64,000 bases of DNA from Tanypteryx hageni (Eukaryota; Arthropoda; Insecta; Odonata; Petaluridae): NCBI GenBank assembly GCA_028673005.1, contig CM054112.1, forward strand, positions 191,181,144 to 191,245,143. The letters are read 5' to 3'. Below, one piece after another: positions 24,247-36,590 of the stretch (position 1 is its first letter; the number at the start of each line of letters is the position of its first letter). The translations under genes and the position numbers were made by a program. The notes below the pieces were generated by a model that saw only the letters and a list, made by a program, of their open reading frames with translations, ran no database searches and had not been told where the DNA came from.

Positions 24247-24503
24247 GGGAGGGAGAGAGGGAGGGGAGGGGGAGGAGGGGGGAGGGGAGGGGGAGGAGGG
24301 GGGAGGGGGAGGAGGGGGAGGGGGAGGAGGGGGAGGAGGAGGAGGGGGGAGGGGAGGGGGAGGAGGAGGAGGGGGGAGGGGAGGGGGAGGAGGGGAGAGG
24401 GGAGGGGGAGGAGGGGAGAGGGGAGGGGGAGGAGGGGAGAGGGGAGGGGGAGGAGGGGAGAGGGGAGGGGAGGGGGAGGAGGGGAGAGGGGAGGGGAGAG
24501 GAA
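24247..24503 (+). repeat. 257-bp uninterrupted polypurine (GGGGAGGA)n tract
   Basis: Every base on the + strand from 24247 to 24503 is A or G, in irregular repeats of GGGGAGGAGGGGAGA. It contains many runs of four or more G, so it could fold into G-quadruplexes or, as a mirror-like purine tract, into triplex DNA. The long Gly/Glu and Pro/Ser ORFs across it are translation artefacts of this repeat. Confidence 0.9.
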
Positions 24504-25714
24504 CCGAAAGGGAACAAAACCTTACGAAACATGCGAGACAACGAGAACGATTTCCCGCCAGTCCATCTCTCCGAACCCGAGGGCACTCTCTTTGAGAGAC
24601 GACGGTGATGAATCAAAAGCCGTCCAACGAAGTAATTACGCGACCTCCTGAGGATAAAAGAACGCGGACCGTGACATTTACCGCGACTACGCATCGCGTC
24701 CTCGTTAACCAGAGCCCCCGAGTGACCCCTTCTCCGGCTTCGGTACAGCGACCATATCGTCGTCGTCGACTCCCCTTCGCAAATGACAATAATTTAGCGG
24801 GAGAGCGACGCGTAGGAATTTCGTAACTGTTATTCTTTTCTTTGTCTCGCGAAGAAGGGCGCTTAAAAGAGTTTTCGCGCCATCGACGGCCAGGAATCCG
24901 ATGCCCCGAGGGGAATTCTCTCGCAGGACCTTTTTTTTAAACGACTCATCGGCTCGTGCGACAGTTTTTGCCGAGCGATGAGAATTCCAGCTTTTGCTCA
25001 CCGGGAGGCACGGAAAACGCCGTCCTGTTTTACTTGAATATGCTAATTGTCCTTGAGAGCGTCTTTTTCCTTCCCAAGTTCGCGTCATTTGCTCTTCCTC
25101 TTTTCCCCTTCGAAGCTTTTTTGTCAACATGTGTCGACTTACGCGATTTCCCGACTGTCGAGAGGAACCGAACGAAACTTTTTTTCGGGAAATCCTTCCG
25201 GAAAGGATCGATTTCGAACGCGCCTCGAGAGTATTAAAAACATGACGCCTCCTGAGATCATTTTTTCTCCCCGAAGATCCCGTCCGGATTTTCGCTACCG
25301 CACCAGGCGGTCGAAACCGGACGAAAGCATTCGGGAAAAAAACGTCCGGAAGAGATAGCTCGCATTATATGAGGAATAGGAACGAGAAACGAAAACTTTC
25401 CTCTGAAGAATGCCGCCGGAGCAGAAAACCAATTAATGTACCGGCGGAGTGAATCTCTCTCTCTTTCGAAGAGCCTAAAAACAGCTCGAAAAAATGATAA
25501 AAACCGACTTTCTTTCTTCGGTCCGCAGGAGTCCACGTATTATACCTCTTCACTCCCTCCCTTTCCAATGGGAGAGAGGAGAAGGGGAGGCCAAATGATT
25601 GGCTCCAAGAGGGACAGAGAGGAATAGACGGCCATACTCTCACGACGGTCGCGCACCTCGGAATGCTAAGGAAGAGAAGCGGCGTCACCAACCGCCCCAC
25701 CTTTCTTCCATGAC

Positions 25715-25935
25715 AATTGTAGAGAGAGAGAGAGAAAGAGCTACTACTTCCACCAGTCCCCTCTCTTTCTATCGTTGCTGCTAACGGGATATCCGCGGCA
25801 CACGACGACGGGCAAGCCCCTAGACTTCACCCTCTCACCTTCCTCAGGCGATGTGAAACGCCGAGGGAGACTCGAGCGTTCAACTTCCCGTAGGTCGCCC
25901 ATTGCTCTCTCGCCCTCTCTCTCTCTCTTTCCACT
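25715..25935 (+). promoter_or_regulatory. GAGA tracts near 25.7 and 25.9 kb
   Basis: AGAGAGAGAGAGAGAAAGAG at about 25722 and CTCTCTCTCTCTCT at about 25914. They belong to the GAGA cluster of the CpG-rich block. Confidence 0.35.
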
Positions 25936-26427
25936 TCCGATCTCGTTCCACGTATAACGTAACTTTTAAAATGGCACGACCCCCCATGCACCTCGTACCT
26001 AACCGACCAACCGCGGAGGGGGATGAGAGTTGAGACCCACATCGTTTCGATGCAACGGGAGGGTTCCCGGAACAGGTACCTGCGGGCTTCGAGGCGCCGA
26101 CTGTGGGCAAATTGAGACGTAGGGAAAATTAACAAAAGTGGGACTGTTCTTTAACACGGTTCGATGAATTCACGTACGTGTGTGTTCACGAACAGCTGCG
26201 ATTGTGCTTATCCCACCCTCATGAAGAAGGTTCGCTTGAAATACTCGATGATACAGCAGCGTGGAGAAACCTTGGTCGTGTTCCAATAAAAAATATCTCT
26301 CGTGTGAAATCTCGTCGAGTTTTACTCATTCTGCGTGTTCGCCAAATGATACATAAGTCTTAATTTGCTCGCTTTTTCTCGCCACGAATAACTATCCGAT
26401 CGCCTTGCCGGATTTGGTAAAGCAGAG

Positions 26428-26530
26428 CAGTGTTTCCCAATATTTTTGTAGGCGCGGCACTCTTTCGAAGGTAAAATGCATATCGCGGCACACCCAACCT
26501 TGAAAAAAGTTCGTATATTTATATAGATGG
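26428..26530. repeat. Possible hAT-MITE left end
   Basis: CAGTGTTTCCCAATATTTTT followed by GCGCGGCAC resembles a common hAT terminus. The partner end was not found, so it is probably truncated. Confidence 0.35.
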
Positions 26531-26539
26531 GCATCCCGC

Positions 26540-28290
26540 TACTTGGACGAATTCATTTGCTGGTACTTCATCATCACAAATTTATCAGAGGAAAGGTTAT
26601 TGCTCCTATCAACATTATTGGCCTATCAACAAGTTCAGCTCGTTGAATTGTTTATTTAACGATGTTTGTTCGTGGCACCGCTAATAATCAGCTTCCCTCC
26701 TCTATCCCGCCGTAGGGGAAACGCCAAGGTAGAATATTCGCCATTCAGCACTAATGTCGCGTGTTGAAATCCCGCAGAGGGTATTGACGTTTATGATAGA
26801 AACTGTTTCTGTTGGTGAGATGGTAGCAATTTTCTATGAGTATTATTTATGAGATACTGCTACTGCGAGATACATAAACTAATAGCCTATTTCCTCAGTA
26901 ACTAGCCATTTTCCCATCAAAGTAAAAGAGTACGGAAAAAAAGATTTCTATAACTAAGAAATTTGTACACAGTTTCCAGTGAAAACTAAAATAATCGAAA
27001 GCTTCTTAAATCGTTACTTCATTTACGGTTAATCCACCTGGTATTAATTTGAAAATTTTTGTTTTAAAACTAATAAACCTATTGAAAATAATACATAGCC
27101 TTTTAAATATACTGGCTTAGGACGCATTCGCCAATTTTATAAGTCATAAATGAACTGGCAATATGGGCAAAGCGACAGCAGCGCGGGACTTCAAACGTAT
27201 ATCCGCCCACGTCCGTCCCTTTCCCTGAAGACCCACATATGAGAAAAGCCCTCTTACAAATTATACGGTTATTCCGCCACGGTCTGTGCGTAAAGTGTAT
27301 GGAGGAGGAAAGGGGAAGGGGGTTTAGGAAGAAGGAAGAAGAAAATTCCCACGCTCCACGTTCCGGCGGAAGTTTTTTCCTCTTAAATTCCGTTTTGCCG
27401 CTCGGCTGGAAACTCTAAGAGGAGAAGAATGAGATTGTATCGAAGGTTCCCTCTTTCTATTTTCACTTTTCCTTACACGCCCCTTCCTTATCTCTCCCGT
27501 CTTATTACCCTTTTTAAACACTTTTTAAAAAGATGAGCCGAGGACGAGATCTTGCGAGATGCTGCGGACTGAAAAGATCATCTCTCCACGACCGACGATT
27601 TGTAACGCTCCAATTTCCCCGACGCTTTACACGCCTCCTTTTTTACTCGTGTTTGCTCATAGCGCTCGGGGGATAAAAAGATCACAAAAGAAATGAATCT
27701 CCTGCCGCCGCAGCCAGGACGTGAAAGCTGTATCGAGGATTTACGATTCACGAGGAAAAGAAAAGAGACAGACGAAAGGAGAGCGAGACGTCCTCTCACC
27801 GGAATTTTTATCCCCCGCCCTCTCTCATGGCGGAATTAATTGTCAAGGACCGAACCAGAGCGGAGAATTTCGCCCGAAATTAGAAACGGCGACGGTGATA
27901 ATTTGTGGAAAAACCTGTGACGAATCGAACGTAGCGGTTGTTTGAAGAGGTTGAAACTATTCCAGTGGGATAGTGCTTTATTTTTTTTAATTGACGACCC
28001 GAAAATATTTACGTCATAATATAATCTAAGGAAGTCGACTCAACTTTGTGGAAAGTGATAAACATATTTAGAAGAAAGGAACAACTATATACTTATATAA
28101 TTTCCACATAAATTTATTTCACGGCCGGTTTCGCTACATAATTAGCATAATCAGGTGCTAGTTATTTATAAATAAATGTGTGTGGAAGTTAAATAGTTGC
28201 TCATTTCTTCTAAATATATTTACCTCGTATTTAATCAACGAAATATCTTTTTCTTTCTTTAAAAATCCATTACTGAAATAAAATCTCACA
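26540..28290. other. CpG-rich intron sequence, no gene recognised
   Basis: Open reading frames of up to about 74 codons on both strands lack splice context or domain features. Nothing else was recognised. Confidence 0.5.
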
Positions 28291-28291
28291 T

Positions 28292-28508
28292 CAGGGGCGG
28301 ATCTAAGAACGGTCTAACAGAGCTGCAGCCTTGGCATCCCATTTTCCAAAGATAAAATCAAATATCACAACATTTAAAAAATGTTAAACATGGAAATAAA
28401 CTACACTCATTTTGTAAAAAAAGTACTTTTCATCGTAATTTTATTCTCTGACGCTTTCACACAAATAGCATTTAGCCCTGGGCTCCCAAAATCCACCACC
28501 CACCGCTG
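28292..28508. mobile_element. Possible hAT-type MITE
   Basis: The left end CAGGGGCGGATCTAAG resembles the ends of 2873-3122 and 62225-62495, and the right end reads CCACCCACCGCTG. No target duplication is evident, so borders are uncertain. Confidence 0.4.
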
Positions 28509-30671
28509 GCTTGTACGTGCGAGATAATTCTCGTAACACCTGTAACAATAAGGCGATTGGGCAAATTATGTAATTCATCTACAATGTAGCCGTCCTCAGA
28601 GGCAATTCACGGAGCGTTCAATCGATTTCTCATCAGAATTAACGATCGGTAAATTTCTCGAGGACGGATAGTTCGCCACTGAAATTTTCAACTACTTTAC
28701 TCAAACGCTTAATGGTTTAAAGCTGGGCTTCCTTAAAGTGATGCTCGCGAACTCCTGGTCAGTCTTTCTACGATGAATAAAATTTGGCTTGTGTGCTCAA
28801 GTAACTTAATTTGCTAAGTTGTTTCCTTTCAAAACGTATTAAAAATACATTAGTTAATGTTGACGTTGATTAGTTTTAATTTAGGGTAATTCCTACATTT
28901 TACCCAAATATAGCGATTCGTGCTTGAAATACTCGGGTGTTCGCCACACGGTAAAGGCTGGGAACCTCAGGTTTAAAGAGTCACCTACATAATTTATCGA
29001 ATGAAGTACACGCTTGAGATTAAAATTTCAAATGATACTGTTGCAATAACGAGAATTTTTCAACTGAAATCCACTTACGAGGTTTTCGTAATTGCGAATA
29101 CAAATGACGATGATATGCGGTAACAGAACTTGCCTCCGCAGAACCGTGGGATTCGCCAACGTGGAAATCGGTTCATCACGGCGATGAATCGGTAGCAAAA
29201 ACGCCTTTTTCTCGTTAGATGACGGTCATGCAGAACAAACGAGGAATGACTTAATTTTCGCAACAAACTCTGGAAGAGATGTAGATAAGCGAGTGTCTCG
29301 GAAATCGCAACTTGCAAAAAACAAAACGAGCTGTGAGAAAGTTTGAAATTCGCCTGCGATCGACACCGAGATAGAATTTCAAAAAGCTTTCCTCCTCCTC
29401 CCTAGAAAACATTTACAAGAGTTCCCGGCAGATTATTTTATTCAATTATTTGAAAAAGTTCGCGCGAAGCGGGAAAGATTTTTTTAGTGTTTCTGATCTT
29501 TTTACGGCCTCTCTCCAAGGTACTACGCTCCTTCGATGATTTAACAGAGGAAACGTTTTATAGGCTATCAAAAACTCATCGAGACATGTCCCAGATATTA
29601 TTTTTCAGCCACTCTCTTTCGAGAGAACGCATCGATATGGAACAGTTAAGTCTCTAGAAAGGAGGGATATATTATTAATAGAATATTAATAAGGCGGAAC
29701 CATCGCAAAAGAGAAATCGTTTCAATTTCCTGAACTAATCCGATTAAATTTTCTCCGCACCTTACCAGCGAAATCGTTATTAGAAGAAATAATCAATACA
29801 GGTCAAACCACGCACGGCTGATGTGCGGGGATATTCCTTTGAGATGCAACTCATTTTCTCATTTGGTTTCTAACGAAAAAACAGCGCGTCCTTAGCTGCA
29901 CCGGAGAAAAATTTAACGTTTCGCTAAGGACGAGATTCGTCGAAAAACTTCTTAACTTTCTGTTCATTGAAATGATAAACAAAATTTATTCCTCCGACCC
30001 AATTAAAAATATTTTCGTTACTCGCCCAATAGACCGACGCTCGAATCTTTCGGACCGATTCCCCTCGTTCCTTGCGAGGAGAGTGCATGAACGGTGCAAT
30101 TGCTTCGAAATTAACTACTACAGCGTCCATTTGGACAAAAAAAAGTTAATATCACACAAGGGCGATTCATATAATCGATAAATCGGAAAAGGCCGTTAAT
30201 TGCGAAGTGTCTGCTATCAATGGTAAACAAACGACGCTGGATTGCGCATGAGACACAAGAGATAAGATGAACTTGACACAATATGTCCCCGTAATAGCCA
30301 TAAAAAAGATAAAAATCGTCATCAGTGGTGATTCACCATATGCACACAAAAGACTAAAGATGTTACTATCGGTGAATCACCAACGATGACAGCTGCTTAA
30401 TGGCCAAAATTTGCATCTCGTTTTCCTAACCTTTTCATGGTCTTTTGAGAAGCATATGGTCTACTCGATTTTAGCCAAAATTTGAGATCGATAAGTCGCT
30501 ACTGAAAAAAAATGAACTGACAAATTATCCTTCTGATACAAATTTATATTCTGTGATTCTCTAGAGTCGCGTTGTACAACACGATCACCACTTGCCACGT
30601 GGCTAATCGGCCATAGACCTCGGCGAATTGATGCTGTTCATCGGTTATATTATTTATTAGTTTCTCCATAG

Positions 30672-30990
30672 GCAGTATAGGGGAAAGTATTGTTTTCATG
30701 AAAAAAATCGCTTTCGAGATTTCAACGGAAATTCACGCTTTGAAAACATTATTGGAATAAAAGTAGTAGGAAATTTAAATTTCTAAAACCTTGGTTCGAC
30801 ACGTTTTCCTATATAATGCATTGTTTAAGAGATATTTAAAAAAACAATTTTTAGCTGCCAACCATCACATCACCTGGAGGCAATTTTGTAAACACTTTAC
30901 GCTTAGTTAGTTACGTCTTAGTAACGCTCTTTTTTATTTTCTTAATTGTTGGAGCTTCGCGTCTATATCCAATATCAGTAGGCTACGGCT
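30672..30990 (+). mobile_element. Helitron-type copy, internally deleted
   Basis: It starts TATAGGGGAAAGTATTG, with TTTTCATGAAAAAAATCG and TTTCAACGGAAATTCA as at 6900. It then jumps to the CATTGTTTAAGAGATAT and TTAGTAACGCTC parts. It lacks the middle region and 3' hairpin. It is one of the few transposon traces in the CpG-rich block. Confidence 0.7.
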
Positions 30991-33900
30991 GTCGCTTGTT
31001 TGTGACAATGGAAATGAAACAGTAGCTTTCCAATGATTCATTAAACGAACGAGGTTTCAATGCACTACAATGTAGTAACTACATCATCATCAGGTTTTTC
31101 TGTTTAAATTTCTGGCTAAACAATTATAGTTGATAATGAATAATGCGACCAGTAATCCATTTAAAAAAGATTAAGCATTTTTATTATCGACATTCCATAT
31201 ATTTTGTATAATGCGGCGAATACGGTGATTTCGCCACAAGCTTCGAAATCCTGTTGGACAACGCTGCTTTAAAGGATCGAGAAGCAACGGTTGTTACGAG
31301 CAATTTATTTCTACGACGACCATTTATAAACAAATAAATAGATGTAATGACTGTAGGGACAACAACATCATTAAAATTGGGACCAACGATGTGCGGTCAT
31401 AAGTCACGTTTAATAGGTCCTCCATCAAAAACGTTTCGAGAGGACGAAATTGCGCACCCTACTTCTTCCTCCTCCAAGAGGTTGAGCACATCCGGAACTC
31501 AACGAGACAAATTACTGCGTCGCATCGCAGCGGCTCCGATATGTGGGCTATTGGTACAACTATAGCTGCACAAGGCAGAACTAGGGTTCTCCTAAATTGA
31601 GCCATGAGAGACGATGGAAGCGAGCATCAATTTCTCCGTCGAAAGATAGGGAGACCCACAAGTGGGTCGACGGAACGATACGACCAACACTCAATCCTCA
31701 TTCGTTCCAGGCTAACTGAAGCGATTTAAAGGACGTCAATTGTCAGATTTAGTGAGGCGCCCAGGACAGTTGACAGGCGATCGAAAAAAGACACTACGAC
31801 AAAGAACGCATTCGTCTATACTCGAGAAGAAAATCGACACTTTTTTTAGACTAAATGAACGATAGCTAAAAAAATGACTGGCAAGGGTTTGCTTTTACGT
31901 AAGCACTGAAAGTATAGGCGAAATGGCCCGAAAACATTTAACACCAAAGAAAAATTCAATCGTTATTTCAATTAAATTAATTTGCATTTGTTTTTATTAT
32001 GATGGATATAAAAATTTGCTCTGACTGCAATATATACAAACACAAAAATTAACCTTATTATAAATTTAAATTTGGATGACAAAATAAAACCAAGAAGGAA
32101 TTTTATGCTCCAACAGACAAGGTGAAAGCATTAGCACATTTTATCCTTTGAAACGTGCTAAAGACAAACACTGCTCGACTTTTATGCGGGCCAAAAATTA
32201 GCACTAATTCGTCAAGTAATGCGAACGCCTTTTTACACCCTGTCACCGAGGTTTACAATGTTTTTGTGGCTCACCACTTGGAAAAATCTCTTTTGTTCGC
32301 ATTTCCAGGACAGATCGATCCAGCCATACGCTTTCGACGTATTGCAAGGTAGTACTGTAAGTGTAAAAAATGTTTGCAAATTATTCGAAGGAGAGCGGTA
32401 CGGGGAATTCATACCCACATACCATCAACTATGCCACAATTTTTTTGTTTTTACAGAAAGAAAACGTATAAGCTAGTAGAACCACAACAAACTTGTTAAT
32501 ATTAAAAACTGCGAAATTAATGCAGTAAAATAATAATCAATGGATATTTTGCAACCCGATTACGATTTAAATCAACATTTAAAAGCAATTTTAGTTTTAA
32601 AAACTGCTAGAATTAATATAGTAACATATAAACGGAAAAGAAAAACTACAGAGAAAAAATACGTAAGTCATATATAAAGCAGATTTCCGAATGAGAGGGG
32701 TGATTAATTTCCATTTATTCTCATCGAAGTTTCTTTTGAGGAAATAAAACTAGTCGCCCGAAAAAATATTTTTACTAAGAGTTCCACCATAGATGTAGTT
32801 TCAATCGAATAACGTACTGTTTCAGGCCGCAAGAGAGGAGGAACTAGAAAAGTGCATGGGTAATTAGCATACGGATTCACAATGATAGTCAACAGTCGAA
32901 ACATTGGAAGAACTACTTGTTAATCGGTAGAAAGCCTTTCCACAAATTTTGGATGTATCGATGATTATATTTTTTAACTAATATACTGTATTAATTTTGT
33001 AGTTAGTTCCGCAAATCCTAGTGGATTCTTCTGATTAATTCTTTATCAGTAAACCCATAAAATCGACGTTCAATCATTTCGGTTAGCAATAAAAAAGCGC
33101 TGCTATTTTTAACAGGATAAACATTTTTGAAAACTGTTCCAAGAACGCAGGGAAGAAACTAATTTCAAATCAGATACTTAATGATAGCATTTTAATAGAA
33201 ATATATAGACAATTCTAGCTCAGGTAATGAGACGAGTTTTGTAGGTAATTTAACAACCAAATCCAAACAAGAATGCTGCAATTTAAAAATAGAGAGCTAC
33301 GAAGCAATGGCAGTTATCTTTTTCATTGCCGAAGGCCTGAAAAATGTGCATTTTTTCTGGTTCAAAGAGTGCATTATTCGCGTGTTCCACTGTCGAGTCT
33401 GAGACGTAACTAGCATCTTCAGTAGAGTCACGACATAATTTTAAAAATACAATAACAATACGAAAACAAATGTTTTAACTTATCTTTACTGCACTAGTTA
33501 CAAATGAAAGTTAATTTTTTATTAAGAACAAAAATATAAAATACTTTACCTCGCTTTGCGCTACCCCGTTTTGAGCGGAATCGTTATAGCGCTAAGCAGG
33601 TCCGCACCTATCATATGTTCAAAAAACAGAGGCGGCCGACAACTGAAGCGGCCTAACCATAATGTATAAAAAATTACATTTTTTACTGACTTGCGGATTT
33701 TAGTATTTAGATCCCCATTTAGGGCCAAGATGTGTTACACCCCTGATATAAAAGAAAACCGTTTTTATCACTCGATGGACGGTTATTATTTCTTTAAAAA
33801 AGGGTGACTTTCTGAATAAAACTTCCTCGCTGATTTATTTACGATTTTATTCATACAGGAAATATTTGCATTTTTGCCTGAATATTATGAAGTTTTTAGT

Positions 33901-34140
33901 TTTCTATAACATTTTAACGTTCCTGATGAAGATAAGTTATTGAAAAAGTGTAAAGACCTGCATCTGGCGTTGATGGATGGAACCCGCAAGAAGCTGTTTT
34001 TCAGGTTAACGGCGTATTTTTATTAATATTACACTTTAGTTTTTGCGCCCATGGAACCTAATCTCTTTGACATAATGACCCTGTTTTGCGCCAATTTCGC
34101 TCAGCGCGAAAATTTCGGGAACCTATATGTCGCGCAAAGC
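30991..34140. other. Intron 1 sequence, nothing recognised
   Basis: Mixed AT- and CpG-containing sequence. No exon with domain content, RNA gene or bounded element could be supported on either strand. Confidence 0.5.
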
Positions 34141-34149
34141 AGGGATGGC

Positions 34150-34445
34150 TCTAAAGTATTTAGCAGGGGGGCGAGGGCTTATAAAGGGCGCCCAAGTATT
34201 GAAGGCGCTAACCGACCATCTAGCTATAGATTACTTGCAAGTGAATAAATAACAATACCAATTTATATCGCCGGACGGAGAAATATAGATAAAATTTCTT
34301 TTGCTTTTCATTATCGATTATTTTATGGAGCAATGGATACATTAACAGGTTCTTTTAAAAATGCGCTAAGAAAAATTTACGGACGGGGGCGCAGGGGCGG
34401 GTTCTCGCCCGGGGCGCCAAAGTACCTCGGGCCGCCCCTATCCCT
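34150..34445. repeat. Repeat with GGGCGGCC-type ends, copy 2
   Basis: Similar to the reverse complement of 2395-2700 (TTACTTGCAAGTGAATAAAT; CAATTTATATCG). The right end reads CTCGGGCCGCCCC. This copy is diverged and its left border is unclear. Confidence 0.55.
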
Positions 34446-35244
34446 CCCCTAATTACGTTCCTGTCTCGATTTCGCACAGCCCGTTTAAAAAGGGAATGGC
34501 TGTGATTTAAGGATTCCAGCCGATCGCCCGCCGCAATTTCGGCCGAAAAAGCAATTTAAATCATGCATTTATAAATCTATTTATTATATACGACGCCTAT
34601 CCAAATATCGACACCTTAATATTGTAACTCGCAACACCATTTTCATCAAAACATCTTTAGATAGCGAAAGCTTGCTACACATTAATGGCATTCTCCCAAT
34701 ATTTACTGGGGTCGATCTGAGAAAAGAATTCTCGCAAAAACATATAAACAAACTGTTTTCATGAATCTTTTATAAGTCCGCAACACGTCACCCAAGAGGA
34801 ATGACTCACGGCTGATCGGTGGAAAGGGATTTCGCAATCCGGAAGTTCGCACCGTGGTGCATGCGTCCGCATATTGCCCAGACGTAAAGGGAAACAGCCG
34901 ACCTCGACAGGTAGATTTATGGCGCGTCCTCCATTATGGGCGAATTCTCGGATTCGAAGTCCGTCCTTTTCACTCTTCGTAGATCTCCGCGCTATTAGGC
35001 AAGTATCCACCCGACTCTCCTTTCCTCTCGTTATCCCCCAGGCAAGCAAATCTTCTAGTTGCTTCACTGTTAAGTACAACTTGAAATTTTACACGCATAC
35101 AGCAATAAATCTTCATAGGTTTAGCATAAAATTCTAATAATTGGGGTATGTTATTGGTGATACCCAAACAGAGCGGTTACATCTACACACATCCATATAC
35201 AACAATGCATTTTACAAACTATACCAAAGTTTAAATTAAGACTC

Positions 35245-35310
35245 AGGGTTGCAGGTGCCTTGCAACGCAGATATAGTGGGTTCGATTCCCGCCAGGTGTA
35301 CGAACGGTTA
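35245..35310 (+). repeat. tRNA-like sequence with B box
   Basis: GTGGGTTCGATTCCCGCCAG matches the polymerase III B box and a T-arm with a plausible stem. The upstream half does not give a clear anticodon arm. A SINE head or decayed tRNA is likelier than a working tRNA gene. Confidence 0.35.
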
Positions 35311-36342
35311 TGTTCGCGTCACTACTATCGTTGATGCGATCAATTCCATCGAGGCTAGCCCTATTATTCAGCTACTAATCGATGTACAATTTATAAAAAG
35401 AAAACTTTTTCAAGATAACCTTAACTATAAAGTCTGCAACCGAATGTTCTTATCAATAGTTTCCTGTAAATCATCTCAAGCGAATGATGAATCCTACTTG
35501 ACATTAACCCAACTTTTGACGATACACTAAAACAAAAATCACGGGGAATACATCTATATTGCCCGTCTTAAACGACCTCTTCGCCAAGACCCTAGGAACA
35601 ACATTGCCTCGACTCTTCTCCTGAATGGGCCATTTCTTTCAACAGAAATCGCCACCAAAGGATTTCAAAACGAATGGTCTGACCCTTTGGACCTCAAAAT
35701 GGAACGACCTACCGGGGCTAGAGCTGTTTCCATTTGTTGAAAGGGTTGCGATATAAATAAAAGGATAAATGCGAAGAAAACCCAAACGGCCATACTTACG
35801 TTTACAAAACCATCATTTTTCAAAAATTTCAAAATCGACTTTTATTCAATAAAGCAACATCTTCGAACAACAGAAACAAAAATATCGAAAAATGAGAGAC
35901 TTGTCTACCCTTCCGGCGGCCAAATTTCTGCGACGTTTTCCAAGATGGTGTCGAACCTATAAACACAACCGTAGATAGGTGTGAAAAAATAGGAAATGAT
36001 GGTGAAAAGAAACGGAATGCCAAAATTGTATTTTGAGACACAAAATAGGAAGAAATTATAAAAATAAAATTTTTGAAAAATGAAGAGAAGAGCAGAGAGG
36101 CATCTCAATTGTCGAAATTGTTGTTACAAAGGTGTTGCTTTATTGAACAGAAGTAGTTTTTAAAATTTATGAAAGATGACCCACAAGACCTCAAAACGCT
36201 ATGAATTCTTTAGAAAATGAGAAGAGGCAAGGAAAATCAGTAATACGGTGTTTAAAACCCATCCGAAAATGCGGGAAAATTCTATTTTTTAAATGTCCCC
36301 TCCGTTGGGAAAGGACCATAAAAAAATATTCTGAACACTAAC

Positions 36343-36590
36343 TTGCAGTAGAAAACTCGGCCATCTCCAGAGATGTGCGCCGTCCAGCCAGGTTTAAGGG
36401 GTTGTCCGAAAATCCCATCCCCGTCCGCCTCTCCCACCCCCGACCCGTCGTGATTCCCCATTGTTGAGACAGCATCCTCCCCTCCGCTCTCTTCGGGTGC
36501 CACCACCACGCCTTCTCCCCCTCCACCCCTTCCCTCGCTCCCACCATTCAGCTCCCTGCCGACCGATGGCTGGGACCTTGCCGCTAACAT
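36343..36590 (-). CDS. FRMPD4-like exon 1: start codon, N-terminus and first half of WW1
   Basis: This exon encodes residues 1-82 plus two bases. The ATG at 36590-36588 is preceded directly by an in-frame TGA, so it is the likely start; a second Met at residue 44 is possible. The N-terminus is rich in Gly, Glu and Ser and looks disordered. WW1 begins at the phrase PLKPGW (first Trp at 69) and runs to GRVFYC, where the exon ends at a GTTAGT donor. A TTTGCAG acceptor-like site about 8 bases upstream of the ATG suggests that a non-coding 5' exon may exist further upstream. Confidence 0.8.

Larger units (their letters stand above)
4307..36590 (-). other. FRMPD4/Preso-like scaffold gene, 5' half (6 coding exons, partial)
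   Basis: Joining six minus-strand exons at canonical GT/AG sites gives an open frame of 417 codons plus two bases, with the reading phase agreeing at all five junctions. Domain order is N-terminal Gly/Glu region (1-63), WW1 (about 64-94), WW2 (about 118-148), basic then acidic linker (149-211), PDZ (about 211-290), conserved basic stretch (293-330) and the start of the FERM F1 lobe (from about 380). WW-PDZ-FERM order with the phrases GFGFVAGSEKP, LSAAKKARL and PNVLKVFLENGQTKSF marks the FRMPD4 (Preso) family. In vertebrates that protein is a postsynaptic scaffold binding PSD-95 and metabotropic glutamate receptor partners; the role here is inferred from homology. The rest of FERM and the C-terminal tail must lie left of position 1. 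Intron 1 spans about 19.1 kb. The family call is strong; one-to-one orthology is not proven. Confidence 0.88.

Noticed and set aside
24218..24694. 158- and 116-codon ORFs on both strands (Pro/Ser- and Gly-rich)
   Set aside because: They are translations of the polypurine repeat at 24247-24503 and have no domain or splice support.
34759..35079. 106-codon minus-strand ORF in intron 1
   Set aside because: CpG-rich open sequence gives such ORFs by chance; no domain, no flanking splice signals of note.
35245..35310. tRNA gene
   Set aside because: Good T-arm/B box, but no convincing acceptor, D or anticodon arms; better called tRNA-like or SINE.
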